This document shows positions 1-9,542 of a stretch of DNA of 64,000 nucleotides, one piece after another (position 1 is the first letter of the stretch; each line of letters begins with the position of its first letter). The stretch comes from Rhizobacter sp. (lineage in GTDB: Bacteria > Pseudomonadota > Gammaproteobacteria > Burkholderiales > Burkholderiaceae_C): assembly GCA_019635355.1 (NCBI GenBank), contig JAHBZQ010000001.1:3410001-3474000 (forward strand). Direction: 5' to 3'. Below the pieces are notes generated by a model. It had not been told where the DNA came from. It saw only the letters and a program-made list of their open reading frames with translations, and searched no databases. Made by a program: the position numbers and the translations under genes.

Positions 1-1
1 C

Positions 2-46
2 TCGCTGGGCCTGGAGGCCTATGCCGGCGCCTGGTCACCGGGTTGA
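2..46 (+). CDS. C-terminal end of an upstream gene (partial)
   Basis: This frame is open from the window edge and ends with TGA at 44-46, giving the tail SLGLEAYAGAWSPG. It lies 67 bases before the response regulator and on the same strand. The fragment is too short to assign a family, and it may not be a real gene end. Confidence 0.3.
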   Translation, partial: SLGLEAYAGAWSPG

Positions 47-113
47 TACCCCGCATGGTTCGCGTCAGCAATTTCATTCACACTGCCAGCGAGACAACAC
101 CAGGAGAACACCG

Positions 114-784
<671 letters not shown>

Positions 785-785
<1 letters not shown>

Positions 786-862
786 TGACAGCCCCCCAGT
801 CGCTTTCACTCCTGCCCCCAAGGGGCGCCGTCCGGCTTGGGGCGGCCCGGCGCCGGACCTAG
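785..862 (+). repeat. Dispersed mini-ORF repeat, copy 1
   Basis: This 78-base element separates the response regulator from its kinase. It starts at an ATG overlapping the regulator stop (TGATG at 783-787), encodes 25 residues ending LGAARRRT, and stops with TAG at 860-862, immediately before the kinase GTG. Two hairpins are visible: GCCCC/GGGGC at 814-818/822-826 and GTCCGG/CCGGAC at 830-835/853-858. A second copy at 59453-59533 shares the block CTTGGGGCGGCCCGGCG less its first base in the loop, the same reading frame and the same two hairpins with different stem bases. Confidence 0.75.
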
Positions 863-2389
863 GTGGCCCTGCGCAGAGAGCAACGCTCCCTCTTCGGCGA
901 GATCCTCGATTGGATGCTCGCCCCGCTGCTGCTGCTGTGGCCGATGAGCGTCGTGCTCACCTGGCTGGTGGCGCAGGGCATCGCCAACAAGCCCTTCGAC
1001 CGCCAGCTGGGCGAACTCACACGCCTGCTGTCGCAGCAGATCACGCTGCAGGTGCAGGACGACGGCGCGCAACATGCCAGCTTCTCGCTCACCCGCGGCA
1101 CGGCCGACCTGCTGCAGACCGACGAGACCGACACGCTCTACTACCAGGTGCTGGGCCTGCGTGGTGAATTCCTGAGCGGCGACCGCACCCTGCCCGTGCC
1201 GCCCGACGACGACCGCGGCGCCCTGGGCCTGCTGCGCTTTCGCGACGACACCATCGGCGGCGAGCCGGTGCGCGTCGCCTACCAGTGGGTCGCCGTGCCA
1301 GGTTCCAACGGTGGGGCCGCCTTGGTGCAGGCCGCCGAGACCCTCGGCAAACGCTCGCGCCTGGCCACCGAGATCATCAAGGGCGTGATGCTGCCGCAGT
1401 TCGTGATCCTGCCGCTGGCGGTGCTGCTGGTGTGGCTCGCGCTCGTGCGTGGCATCGCGCCGCTCAACGAGCTGCAGCAGCGCATCCGCCACCGCGAGAG
1501 CCACGACCTGAGCCCAATCGACGAGCGCGAGGTGCCCGAGGAAGTGTCACCCCTCGTGCGCGCGATCAACGACCTGCTGATGCGGCTCGACCGCAGCATC
1601 AGCACGCAGAAGCACTTCCTCGCCGACGCGGCGCATCAGTTGAAGACCCCGCTCGCCGGCCTGCGCACGCAGGCCGAACTCGCGCAACGCGAGATCGACG
1701 CCGGCCAGACCGACCCGCAGTCGCTGAAGAAGTCGCTGCAGCTCATCGCCCGCAGCAGCCAGCGCGCCGCGCGCATGGTCAACCAGCTGCTGGCGATGGC
1801 CCGCGCCGAAGACGCCTCGCAGGCGCAGACGCACCAGCCCGTCAACTTCGCGCGGGTGGCCACCGAGGTGGTGCACGACTTCGTGCCGCGCGCGCTCGAA
1901 AAGCGCATCGACCTCGGCTACGAAGGCCCGAGCACCGGCGACGCCTCCAAGCCCATGGTGCTCGGCCAGCCGGTGCTGCTGCGCGAGCTGGTGCGCAACC
2001 TCGTCGACAACGCCCTGCAGTACACGCCCGAGGGCGGCACCGTCACCGTGCGGGTCGTCGACGACCCCTTCGGCCAGGTCGTCGTGCTGCAAGTCGAAGA
2101 CTCGGGCCCGGGCATCGCGCCGGCCGAGCGCGACAAGGTGTTCCAGCCTTTCTACCGGGCGCTCGGCACCAACGTCGACGGCTCGGGCCTCGGCCTCGCC
2201 ATCGTCAAGGAGATCGCGCAACAGCACCACGCCGAGATCGCCCTCGAAGACGCCAACCTGCGCCACCGCAGCGGCATGCTCACCGAGCATGCGGGCGCCG
2301 CCTTCGGGCCGGGTGCGCGCTTCACCGTGCGCTTCGCGGCGGCGCTCCCCGACAGCCCCACGGCCGCCGCCGCGGACGAGCCTCGCTAG
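863..2389 (+). CDS. Sensor histidine kinase, TctE-like
   Basis: This 508-residue inner-membrane kinase is the partner of the response regulator upstream. A first membrane segment lies near residues 18-40, followed by a periplasmic 2CSK_N-type sensor region and a second membrane segment near 176-197. The H-box FLADAAHQLKTPLAGL places the phospho-accepting histidine at residue 258. The N-box (RNLVDNALQYTP) and the G-boxes DSGPGIAP and GSGLGLAIV follow. TAG immediately precedes the GTG at 863, so translation cannot start further upstream in this frame. An ATG at 914 is an alternative but would trim the cytoplasmic N-terminus. TctE-type kinases often sense tricarboxylates, but the ligand here is unknown. 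Confidence 0.88.
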   Translation: MALRREQRSLFGEILDWMLAPLLLLWPMSVVLTWLVAQGIANKPFDRQLGELTRLLSQQITLQVQDDGAQHASFSLTRGTADLLQTDETDTLYYQVLGLRGEFLSGDRTLPVPPDDDRGALGLLRFRDDTIGGEPVRVAYQWVAVPGSNGGAALVQAAETLGKRSRLATEIIKGVMLPQFVILPLAVLLVWLALVRGIAPLNELQQRIRHRESHDLSPIDEREVPEEVSPLVRAINDLLMRLDRSISTQKHFLADAAHQLKTPLAGLRTQAELAQREIDAGQTDPQSLKKSLQLIARSSQRAARMVNQLLAMARAEDASQAQTHQPVNFARVATEVVHDFVPRALEKRIDLGYEGPSTGDASKPMVLGQPVLLRELVRNLVDNALQYTPEGGTVTVRVVDDPFGQVVVLQVEDSGPGIAPAERDKVFQPFYRALGTNVDGSGLGLAIVKEIAQQHHAEIALEDANLRHRSGMLTEHAGAAFGPGARFTVRFAAALPDSPTAAAADEPR

Positions 2390-2418
2390 ACTGGCCGCAC
2401 ACCTCCCCTTCGTCTCGC

Positions 2419-3477
2419 ATGGCCTCGTCATCCTCCGCTTCCACACGACAACTCGACCTCGCCCTGCAAGGCGGCGGCTCGCACGGCGCCTTCACCTGGG
2501 GCGTGCTCGACCGGCTGCTGGAAGAGGAAGACATCCTCTTCAGCGGCATCTCGGGCACCAGCGCCGGCGCCCTCAATGCCGCGGTGATGGCGACCGGCTT
2601 CCACAGGGGCAAGCGCCCCGGCGCACGCGAGGCGCTCACCGAGTTCTGGCACGACGTGAGCCGCTCCGGCTCCATCTTTTCGCCCTTCTCCGCGGGCAAG
2701 ACCAACGGCCTGCACGACAGCCTCCAACTCGACCGCCTGCCGGGCTACCAGTGGGTCAGCGCCTTCTTCCGCTCGTTCAGCCCCTACGAGTTCAACCCGC
2801 TCAACCTCAACCCGCTGCGCGACGTGGTGCGCCGGCACGTGGACGAAGAAGCCCTGCACCACTGCCGCTTCAAGCTCTTCGTCACGGCCACGAGCGTGAC
2901 CACCGGCCAGGCGCGTGTGTTCACACGGCCCGAGCTGAGCCTGGAAGCGCTGATGGCTTCGGCCTGCCTGCCGTTCCTCTTCCAGGCGGTCGAGATCGAC
3001 GGCGAGCCCTATTGGGACGGCGGCTACACCGGCAACCCGGCCATCTACCCGCTGATCTACAACACCGAAGCGCTCGACATCCTGCTCGTGCGCATCAACC
3101 CGCTCGTGCGCAGCGGCACGCCCACGCGCAGCGAAGAGATCCTCGACCGCTTGAGTGAGATCACCTTCAACGCGAGCCTGATGGGCGAGATGCGCGCCAT
3201 CGCCTTCGTCTCGCGCCTGATGCGCGAAGGCAAGCTCGACGCCGGCAAATACAAGGACCTGCGCCTGCACATGGTGGCCGACGATGACCAGCTCGGCCCG
3301 CTCGGCCCCAACACCAAATTCAACACCGACCGCGCCTTCCTCGAGCGCCTGCGCGACATGGGCCGCGACGCCGCGCAGGCCTGGCTCCAGAACCACAAGG
3401 CCGACATCGGCGTGCGCGGCACGCTGGACGTGGAGCGTGAGTTCCTCACGCCGCGCAAGCCTCGCGCCACGCCGTGA
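2419..3477 (+). CDS. Patatin-like phospholipase
   Basis: This 352-residue protein carries the hallmarks of patatin lipid acyl hydrolases. These are the glycine-rich oxyanion-hole motif GGGSHG at residues 18-23, the nucleophile elbow GTSAG at 46-50 with Ser48, and the catalytic aspartate in YWDGG at residue 200. No signal peptide is evident, so it is probably cytoplasmic or delivered by another route. It starts 29 bases after the kinase stop and may be co-transcribed with it. Family members cleave acyl chains from phospholipids or polyhydroxyalkanoate-like esters; the substrate here is unknown. Confidence 0.88.
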   Translation: MASSSSASTRQLDLALQGGGSHGAFTWGVLDRLLEEEDILFSGISGTSAGALNAAVMATGFHRGKRPGAREALTEFWHDVSRSGSIFSPFSAGKTNGLHDSLQLDRLPGYQWVSAFFRSFSPYEFNPLNLNPLRDVVRRHVDEEALHHCRFKLFVTATSVTTGQARVFTRPELSLEALMASACLPFLFQAVEIDGEPYWDGGYTGNPAIYPLIYNTEALDILLVRINPLVRSGTPTRSEEILDRLSEITFNASLMGEMRAIAFVSRLMREGKLDAGKYKDLRLHMVADDDQLGPLGPNTKFNTDRAFLERLRDMGRDAAQAWLQNHKADIGVRGTLDVEREFLTPRKPRATP

Positions 3478-3524
3478 AGGCACCTGAAACCGCGCCGTAA
3501 CCGCACAGCGCCGATGATGGCGGG

Positions 3525-4898
3525 ATGCCCGCTTCGATTCCCGCCGCTCCCCGCCCCAGCCTCGTCGCGCTGACCCTGCCCCTGCTGGCCGAGCTGGTGC
3601 TCGGCATGGCCGTGGGCGTGGCAGGCCTGTGGCTCGCCTCGCGCGTGTCCGACACCGCGTCGGGCGCGTTCGCGCTCTCCAATCACGTACAGGTCTCGTT
3701 CTTCCTGCTGTTTCGCATCATCAGCATGGGCGTGAGCGTGACCATCAGCCAGAGCCTCGGCGCCGGCGACCGGGCGAGCGCCGACCTCACCGCACGCTCG
3801 GTGCTGGCCGCCAGCACCTGGCTGGGCCTCGTCGCGGGCGCGGCCCTTGCGCTCTTCGCGACACCGCTGCTGCACCTGGTGAACGCGCCGGCCGAGGTGT
3901 TGCCGCTCGCCACGCCGTACCTGCGCATCCTCGCGATCTCCCTCGCGCTCGACGCCTTCAACGCCAGCATGGCCGCCGTGATGCGCGCCCACATGCATGC
4001 GCGCGACACGCTCTACAACATGCTCGCGATGCACGGCGTGCACCTCCTGCTGTCGGTGCTGCTGATGCCCTCGATGGGGCTCGCCGGGTATGCGGTGGCC
4101 GCCGCGGTGAGCCGTGCCTTCGGCGTCGGCTTCCATCTCTTCCTGTGGCGCTGGCGCCTGCAACTCGTGCCGCACGCGGCCGACTGGTGGCGCCTGCAGC
4201 CGAAGCTGCTTGCCCCCGTGCTGCACATCGGCCTGCCGGGTGCGGCCGAGACCATCGCCTACCGGCTCGCGCTGATGGTCACCATCGCGCTGGCGGCCGG
4301 CATGGGCACCCACGCCCTGGCCACGCACAGCTACACCATGCAGCTGATGTATTTCATCCTGGTGTTCGGGCTGGCGATCGGCTTTGCGAGCGAGATCCTC
4401 GTGGGCTACCTGGTCGGTGCGCGGCAGCTGCACGCGGCGCACGCGCTGGTGCGCAAGAGCCTGCGCTACGGGCTCGTCGTCTCGACCGGCGTGGCCCTGC
4501 TGGCGGCGCTCGCCGGCCCGTGGCTGATGCGGCTCTTCACGCACGACGAACGCATCATCGAACTCGCCAGCACGCTGCTCTGGGTCACGGTGCTGCTGGA
4601 GCCCGGGCGCACCTTCAACCTCGTCGTCATCAACGCGCTGCGCGCGACCGGCGATGCGCGCTTCCCGGTGGTCGCCGGCATCGCCTCGATGGTGTTCGTG
4701 ATGGCGGGCGGCGCCTGGCTGCTGGGCGAGGTGATGGGGCTCGGGCTCGTGGGCGTGTGGATCGCCTACGCGGCCGACGAGTGGGTGCGCGGCCTCACCA
4801 TGTGCGCCCGCTGGTGGCGGCGCGGCTGGGTGCCGTCGGCGCGCGCCACGCACCGTCGGCTGACGCGGCAGCGCACGGCGCTCACGGCCGGGGGCTGA
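3525..4898 (+). CDS. MATE-family multidrug/cation efflux transporter
   Basis: The 457-residue protein has about twelve hydrophobic segments arranged as two similar halves, with the early signature LTLPLLAELVLGMAVG and the conserved SQSLGAGD stretch after the second helix. MATE proteins export organic cations and drugs using a sodium or proton gradient. It lies 47 bases after the patatin gene on the same strand and ends two bases before a converging gene. The start at 3525 puts the N-terminus just before helix one. The substrate cannot be predicted. Confidence 0.88.
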   Translation: MPASIPAAPRPSLVALTLPLLAELVLGMAVGVAGLWLASRVSDTASGAFALSNHVQVSFFLLFRIISMGVSVTISQSLGAGDRASADLTARSVLAASTWLGLVAGAALALFATPLLHLVNAPAEVLPLATPYLRILAISLALDAFNASMAAVMRAHMHARDTLYNMLAMHGVHLLLSVLLMPSMGLAGYAVAAAVSRAFGVGFHLFLWRWRLQLVPHAADWWRLQPKLLAPVLHIGLPGAAETIAYRLALMVTIALAAGMGTHALATHSYTMQLMYFILVFGLAIGFASEILVGYLVGARQLHAAHALVRKSLRYGLVVSTGVALLAALAGPWLMRLFTHDERIIELASTLLWVTVLLEPGRTFNLVVINALRATGDARFPVVAGIASMVFVMAGGAWLLGEVMGLGLVGVWIAYAADEWVRGLTMCARWWRRGWVPSARATHRRLTRQRTALTAGG

Positions 4899-4900
4899 GT

Positions 4901-5812
4901 TCAGCCGCGCTCGCGGCGGCGCAGGAGTTCGAAGACGATGGCATCGTCCATGCCGGCGAGGCCCCGCTCGCAGGCCTGCGCGAAAACAGCCGCCGCCTGC
5001 TCGCCGATCGGCGTGGCGGCACCGGCTTCGCGCGCCATGCCGAGCGCGAGGTGGGTGTCCTTGTTCAAGAGGCTCGCGTGGGCGCGCGGCAGGTAGTCGC
5101 CCTGCAGCGCACGGCGCAGGCGGTCGCTGCCGATCCAGCTCTGGCCGCTGCTCTGCTCGATGACGGCCAGCGTGCGCGGCAGGTTCAGGCCCAGCTGCGA
5201 GGCGAGCGCCATCGCTTCGGCCGCGCCGGCGAGGTTGATGCCGGCGAGCAGGTTGTTGACGAGCTTGGTGCGCGCGCCATCGCCGGGCCGCGCGCCGAGG
5301 TGGAAGACCTTGGACGAGAGCGTGTCGACGAGCGTGCGGTGCCGCTGCAGCAGCGCCGGCTCGCAGGCCAGCATCAGGCTCATGCTGCCGTCGCGCGCCC
5401 GCTCGGGGCCGCCCGACATCGGCGCGTCGAACCAGCCGATGCCGCGCGCCACCAGTGCCTGCACCAGCCGCTCGGTGTCGGCGGGGGCGATGGTCGGGCA
5501 CAGCATCACCGCCGAGCCGGGCGGCAGGGCGTGCGCCGCGCCGTGCGGGCCGAAGAGCACCGCCTCGGTCTGCGCCGCGTCGACCACCGCGACGATCACC
5601 ACGTCGCTCGACGCCGCCAGCCCACTCGGCGTGGGGCAGGCCATCGCGCCGAGCGCCACCGCCTGCGCCTCGCGCTGGGCATCGATGTCGTGCACCGCCA
5701 CGAGATAGTCCTGCGACAGCAGGCGGCCGGCCATCGCACCACCCATGTTGCCCACGCCGATGATCCCCACCCGCGGCACGGGCCAGGCGACGGGAAGGCG
5801 CTCCGGGTCCAT
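4901..5812 (-). CDS. NAD(P)-dependent beta-hydroxyacid dehydrogenase family protein
   Basis: This 303-residue protein belongs to the 3-hydroxyisobutyrate/6-phosphogluconate dehydrogenase-like family. An N-terminal Rossmann fold shows G19-V-G21-N-M-G24, the substrate-binding motif FDAPMSGG lies around 129-135, and the conserved catalytic lysine of the KLVNNLL motif is K183. Family members oxidise small beta-hydroxyacids such as 3-hydroxyisobutyrate or tartronate semialdehyde. It is read convergently with the MATE gene and sits 7 bases downstream of rodA on the same strand, so it may be a late gene of the rod-shape operon. The substrate is not predictable from context. Confidence 0.85.
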   Translation of the reverse strand: MDPERLPVAWPVPRVGIIGVGNMGGAMAGRLLSQDYLVAVHDIDAQREAQAVALGAMACPTPSGLAASSDVVIVAVVDAAQTEAVLFGPHGAAHALPPGSAVMLCPTIAPADTERLVQALVARGIGWFDAPMSGGPERARDGSMSLMLACEPALLQRHRTLVDTLSSKVFHLGARPGDGARTKLVNNLLAGINLAGAAEAMALASQLGLNLPRTLAVIEQSSGQSWIGSDRLRRALQGDYLPRAHASLLNKDTHLALGMAREAGAATPIGEQAAAVFAQACERGLAGMDDAIVFELLRRRERG

Positions 5813-5819
5813 CCGAGGC

Positions 5820-6974
5820 TCAGCGGCGCATGAAGCGCCGGCTCTTCGAGATCGACATCAGGATGCCGAGCCCGAGGCCGAGCGTCACCATCGCGGTGCC
5901 GCCGTAGCTGATGAAGGGCAGCGGCACGCCGACCACCGGCAGGATGCCGCTCACCATGCCCATGTTGACGAAGGCGTAGGTGAAGAAGCTGAGCGTGATC
6001 GCCCCGGCCAGCAGGCGCGAGAAGACGCTCGGCGCGTCGGCCGCGATCATCAGCCCGCGGAAGATGAGGAAGATGAAGCCGAGCAGCAGCAGCGCAAAGC
6101 CCATCAGGCCGAACTCTTCGGAGAAGGCCGCGAAGATGAAGTCGGTGGTGCGCTCGGGGATGAACTCGAGGTGGGTCTGCGTGCCCTTCATGAAGCCCTT
6201 GCCCGACAGGCCGCCCGAGCCGATGGCGATCATGCCCTGGATGATGTGGAAGCCCTTGCCCAGCGGGTCGGTCGTCGGGTCGAGCAGGGTGCAGACGCGG
6301 TTCTTCTGGTACTCGCGCAAGACGTGCCACTCCACGCCCGGCTGGCAGATGTGGTCCTCCGACAGCACGAGCGCCGTGATGCCGATGGCACCGACCACGA
6401 GCACCGGGATGATGAGCTTCCACGACAGGCCGGCGAAGAAGATCACGTAGAGCCCGGCCGAGAGCACGAGGATGGCCGTGCCGAGGTCGGGCTGCTTGAC
6501 GATCAGGCCCACCGGCACCGCGAGAATCACGAGCGCCACCAGGAAGTCGCTCACCCGCAGCGCGCCTTCGCGCCGCTGGAACCACCAGGCCAGCATCAGC
6601 GGCACGGCGATCTTGAGCATCTCGCTCGGCTGGATGACCACGCCCACGTTGAGCCAGCGGGTGGCGCCCTTCTTGGTGATGCCGAAAAGCGCCACCGCGA
6701 TGAGCAGCAGCACGCCCGCCGCGTAGAGCGGCACCGCCAGGCGCATCAGCTTTTGCGGCGGCACCTGCGCCACGACGAAGAGGATGGCGAAAGCCAGCAG
6801 CATGTTGCGGCCGTGGTCGACGAAGCGGGTGCCGTGGTCGAAGCCGGCGGAGTACATCGTCACGAGGCCGAGCCCGGCCAGCCAGAAGATCGCGAAGAGC
6901 AGGGGCCCGTCGAAGCCGGTGAAGATCGGCTTGATGCGGTTCCAGAGCGAGGGTTTTTCGAAGACGACGCTCAT
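5820..6974 (-). CDS. rodA: Peptidoglycan glycosyltransferase RodA
   Basis: RodA is the SEDS-family inner-membrane glycosyltransferase that polymerises lipid II during lateral wall growth and works with PBP2. The 384-residue protein has about ten membrane segments and SEDS motifs such as RWLN, QPSE, KQPDLGTA and the C-terminal SYGGTAMV. Its start overlaps the mrdA stop by four bases, which indicates translational coupling. Position at the end of mreC-mreD-mrdA-rodA matches the usual betaproteobacterial order. Confidence 0.95.
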   Translation of the reverse strand: MSVVFEKPSLWNRIKPIFTGFDGPLLFAIFWLAGLGLVTMYSAGFDHGTRFVDHGRNMLLAFAILFVVAQVPPQKLMRLAVPLYAAGVLLLIAVALFGITKKGATRWLNVGVVIQPSEMLKIAVPLMLAWWFQRREGALRVSDFLVALVILAVPVGLIVKQPDLGTAILVLSAGLYVIFFAGLSWKLIIPVLVVGAIGITALVLSEDHICQPGVEWHVLREYQKNRVCTLLDPTTDPLGKGFHIIQGMIAIGSGGLSGKGFMKGTQTHLEFIPERTTDFIFAAFSEEFGLMGFALLLLGFIFLIFRGLMIAADAPSVFSRLLAGAITLSFFTYAFVNMGMVSGILPVVGVPLPFISYGGTAMVTLGLGLGILMSISKSRRFMRR

Positions 6975-8998
6975 GGCCGTGCCTTTTCAGGGGCGGAGGC
7001 GGCGGTGGCCGCAGCGGTGACGACACCCACCGGCGCCGCCGCGAACCCGGCCGCGCCCGGCAAGGGCACGGCCGACGCGGCCCGCGGCGTACCGACCGGT
7101 GCCGCGGTCTTGCCTTCGCGCGTGAGCGCGATGTCTTCCTCGCTCGGGTACTGGCCGAGCAGCACGTAGTCCATCACCCGGCGTGCGATCGGCGCGGCGC
7201 TGGCCGCGCCGAAGCCGGCGTTCTCGACGATCACCGCCAGCGCGATGGTCGGGTTCTCGATCGGCGCAAAGGCGATGTAGAGCGCGTGATCGCGCTTGTG
7301 TTCTTCGAGCTTGCTGGCGTTGTATTTCTCGTTGGCCCGCACGCCCACGGCCTGCGCGGTGCCGGTCTTGCCGCCGCTCGGGTAACCCGCGCCGGCAAAC
7401 ACCCGCGCGCCGGTGCCGGCCGTCACCACCTGCTGCATGCCTTGCACGACGACGGCCACCTGCTCGGGCCTGAGCGGCAAGGAGTCGAGGGCGGCATGGG
7501 CCACCTGCCGCCGCTCGCGCGTGACCACGTCTTCCACCTCGCGCACGATGCGCGGCTTGTAGCGCTCGCCCTTGGTCACGAGCGTGGAGACCGCGCTGGC
7601 CAGCTGCAGCATGGTGAAGTTGTTGTAGCCCTGGCCGATGCCGAGCGAGATGGTCTCGCCGGCGTACCACTTCTGCTGCTCGGGCTTCTTGTAGGCACGG
7701 CGCTTCCACTCGGTGGAGGGCAGGAGACCCGTCACCTCGCCTTCGATGTCGATGCCGGTCTTGCGGCCGAAGCCGAAGGGCTCGAGTTCATCGTGCATCA
7801 GGTCCACGCCCATCTCGTTGGCAAGCGAGTAGAAGTAGACGTTGCTGGAGAGCGCGATGGCACGCACCATGTCGACCGGCCCGAGGCCGTGGTCACCGTG
7901 GCTGCGGAAGGTGTGGTTGCCGAAGACGAAGCTGCCGCCGTCGTGGATGATCTGCGTGGCGCTGCGCTTGCCGCTGTTGAGCGCGGCCATCGCCATGAAG
8001 GGCTTGAAGGTGGAGCCCGGCGGGTAGGTGCCCCGCAGGGCCCGGTTCAAGAGCGGCTTGTCGATCGACTCGTTGAGCTCCTTCCAGGAGTCGAAGTCGA
8101 TGCCGTCGACGAAGAGGTTGGGGTCGAAGGTGGGCTTGCTGACGAAGGCCAGCACTTCACCGTTGCGCGGGTCGAGGGCGACGAGCGCGCCGCGCCGGTC
8201 GCCGTAGAGCTGCTCGACGAGCGCCTGCAGCCGGATGTCGACCGAGAGGATGAGCTTGTTGCCAGGGGTCGGCGGGCTGCTCTTGAGCCGCCGCACGGCA
8301 CGTCCGCCGGCACTCGTCTCCACTTCCTCGACGCCGGTCAGGCCGTGCAGCTCCGATTCGTAGCTCTGCTCCACGCCGAGCTTGCCGATGTATTCGGTGC
8401 CGCGGTAGTTGTCGAGCTTCTCTTCCTCCCAGTCTTCCATCGCGGCCTTCTCGGCCTGGTTGATGCGGCCGATGTAGCCGAGCAGGTGGCTGCCCACCTC
8501 GCCGAGCGGGTAGTTGCGGAAGAGCCGGGCCTTGATGTCGACGCCGGGAAAACGGAAACGCTGCGCGGTGAAGCGGGCCACTTCCTCGTCGGTGAGCTTG
8601 GTGCGGATCGGCAGCGACTCGAAGCTCTTGCTTTCTTCCAGCAGCCGCTTGAAGCGCTTGTGGTCGCGGGGCTGGATCTCGATGATGGACTCGAGCCCGG
8701 CGATGGTGGCGTCGAGGTCGGCCACCTTCGTCGGGGTGATCTCCAGCGTGTAGGCCGAGTAGTTGTTGGCCAGCACCACGCCATTGCGGTCGACGATGAG
8801 GCCGCGGTTGGGCACGATGGGCACGACCGCGATGCGGTTGTTCTCGGCCTGGGTCGAGAGTTCGTCGTGGCGCGTGACCTGCAGCACCACCAGGCGTGCG
8901 GCGAGCAACCCGAAAGCGAGCAGCACGAAGGCAGCGGCCGCGAGCAGGCGGGTGCGAAAGCGCCCGACTTCCTGCTCGACGTTGCGAAGTTCTGTCAT
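6971..8998 (-). CDS. mrdA: Penicillin-binding protein 2 (peptidoglycan transpeptidase)
   Basis: PBP2 cross-links peptidoglycan during cell elongation and pairs with RodA. The 675-residue protein has one N-terminal membrane anchor (about residues 15-37), a pedestal domain and a class B transpeptidase domain. The active-site serine is in STFK at residue 329, SSN follows in the ALSSNVYF region, and KTG is in GGKTGTAQA. An Ala/Pro/Val-rich tail after about residue 640 makes it slightly longer than typical PBP2. It lies 25 bases after mreD and overlaps rodA by four bases. Confidence 0.95.
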   Translation of the reverse strand: MTELRNVEQEVGRFRTRLLAAAAFVLLAFGLLAARLVVLQVTRHDELSTQAENNRIAVVPIVPNRGLIVDRNGVVLANNYSAYTLEITPTKVADLDATIAGLESIIEIQPRDHKRFKRLLEESKSFESLPIRTKLTDEEVARFTAQRFRFPGVDIKARLFRNYPLGEVGSHLLGYIGRINQAEKAAMEDWEEEKLDNYRGTEYIGKLGVEQSYESELHGLTGVEEVETSAGGRAVRRLKSSPPTPGNKLILSVDIRLQALVEQLYGDRRGALVALDPRNGEVLAFVSKPTFDPNLFVDGIDFDSWKELNESIDKPLLNRALRGTYPPGSTFKPFMAMAALNSGKRSATQIIHDGGSFVFGNHTFRSHGDHGLGPVDMVRAIALSSNVYFYSLANEMGVDLMHDELEPFGFGRKTGIDIEGEVTGLLPSTEWKRRAYKKPEQQKWYAGETISLGIGQGYNNFTMLQLASAVSTLVTKGERYKPRIVREVEDVVTRERRQVAHAALDSLPLRPEQVAVVVQGMQQVVTAGTGARVFAGAGYPSGGKTGTAQAVGVRANEKYNASKLEEHKRDHALYIAFAPIENPTIALAVIVENAGFGAASAAPIARRVMDYVLLGQYPSEEDIALTREGKTAAPVGTPRAASAVPLPGAAGFAAAPVGVVTAAATAASAPEKARP

Positions 8999-9023
8999 GG
9001 GTGGCCTCAGTACCGCAAGGCGA

Positions 9024-9542
9024 TCACAAGGGACGATTCTTGTCGGTGTCGGGTGGCCGGCGCTGTGGCGCCAGCAGCACCAAGGTCACCACGGGCCACA
9101 AGAGGCTTTCGAACACCGGCGCGAGCATCACTTCCCAGCCGGGCAGCATGCCGCCGACCATCATGCGCACCACCATCGACACCGCATGCGCCGCCACGAA
9201 GAGCGGCAGGATCTGCAGCGCCTGTGACAGCACGCCGAACCACAGCAGCCGCCGGTGGATGGTGATCGCGAAGAAGCTCAGGAGCGTGTAGGCGAGGGCG
9301 TGCTGGCCGAGCACGGCGCTGTCGTGCACGTCCATCAGCACGCCGAAGACGAAGGCCGCGCCCAGGCCGACACGGCGCGGCTGGTGCACGTTCCAGAAGA
9401 CGAGCACCAGGGCCAGCATGTCGGGCAGGTAGGCCACGCGGCCGAAAGGCACGAGGTTGAAGGCGAAGGCCAGCAACATCGTGGTCCACATGAAGAACGG
9501 GTTGACCGGCAGCAGTAGCTGGTCGGCGCCACGGGGCATCAT
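9024..9542 (-). CDS. mreD: Rod shape-determining protein MreD
   Basis: MreD is a small inner-membrane component of the elongasome that contacts MreC and PBP2/RodA. The 172-residue protein has about five hydrophobic helices and the conserved stretch PDMLALVLVFWNVHQP, typical of the family. Its start overlaps the mreC stop by four bases (ATGA), so the two are translationally coupled. Identification rests on membrane pattern, family-like motifs and exact position between mreC and mrdA. Confidence 0.92.
   Translation of the reverse strand: MMPRGADQLLLPVNPFFMWTTMLLAFAFNLVPFGRVAYLPDMLALVLVFWNVHQPRRVGLGAAFVFGVLMDVHDSAVLGQHALAYTLLSFFAITIHRRLLWFGVLSQALQILPLFVAAHAVSMVVRMMVGGMLPGWEVMLAPVFESLLWPVVTLVLLAPQRRPPDTDKNRPL

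Noticed and set aside
3057..5501. 814-residue minus-strand open frame across the patatin and MATE genes
   Set aside because: It is a GC-rich shadow with Arg/His/Gln-heavy composition, and the opposite strand encodes recognisable proteins.
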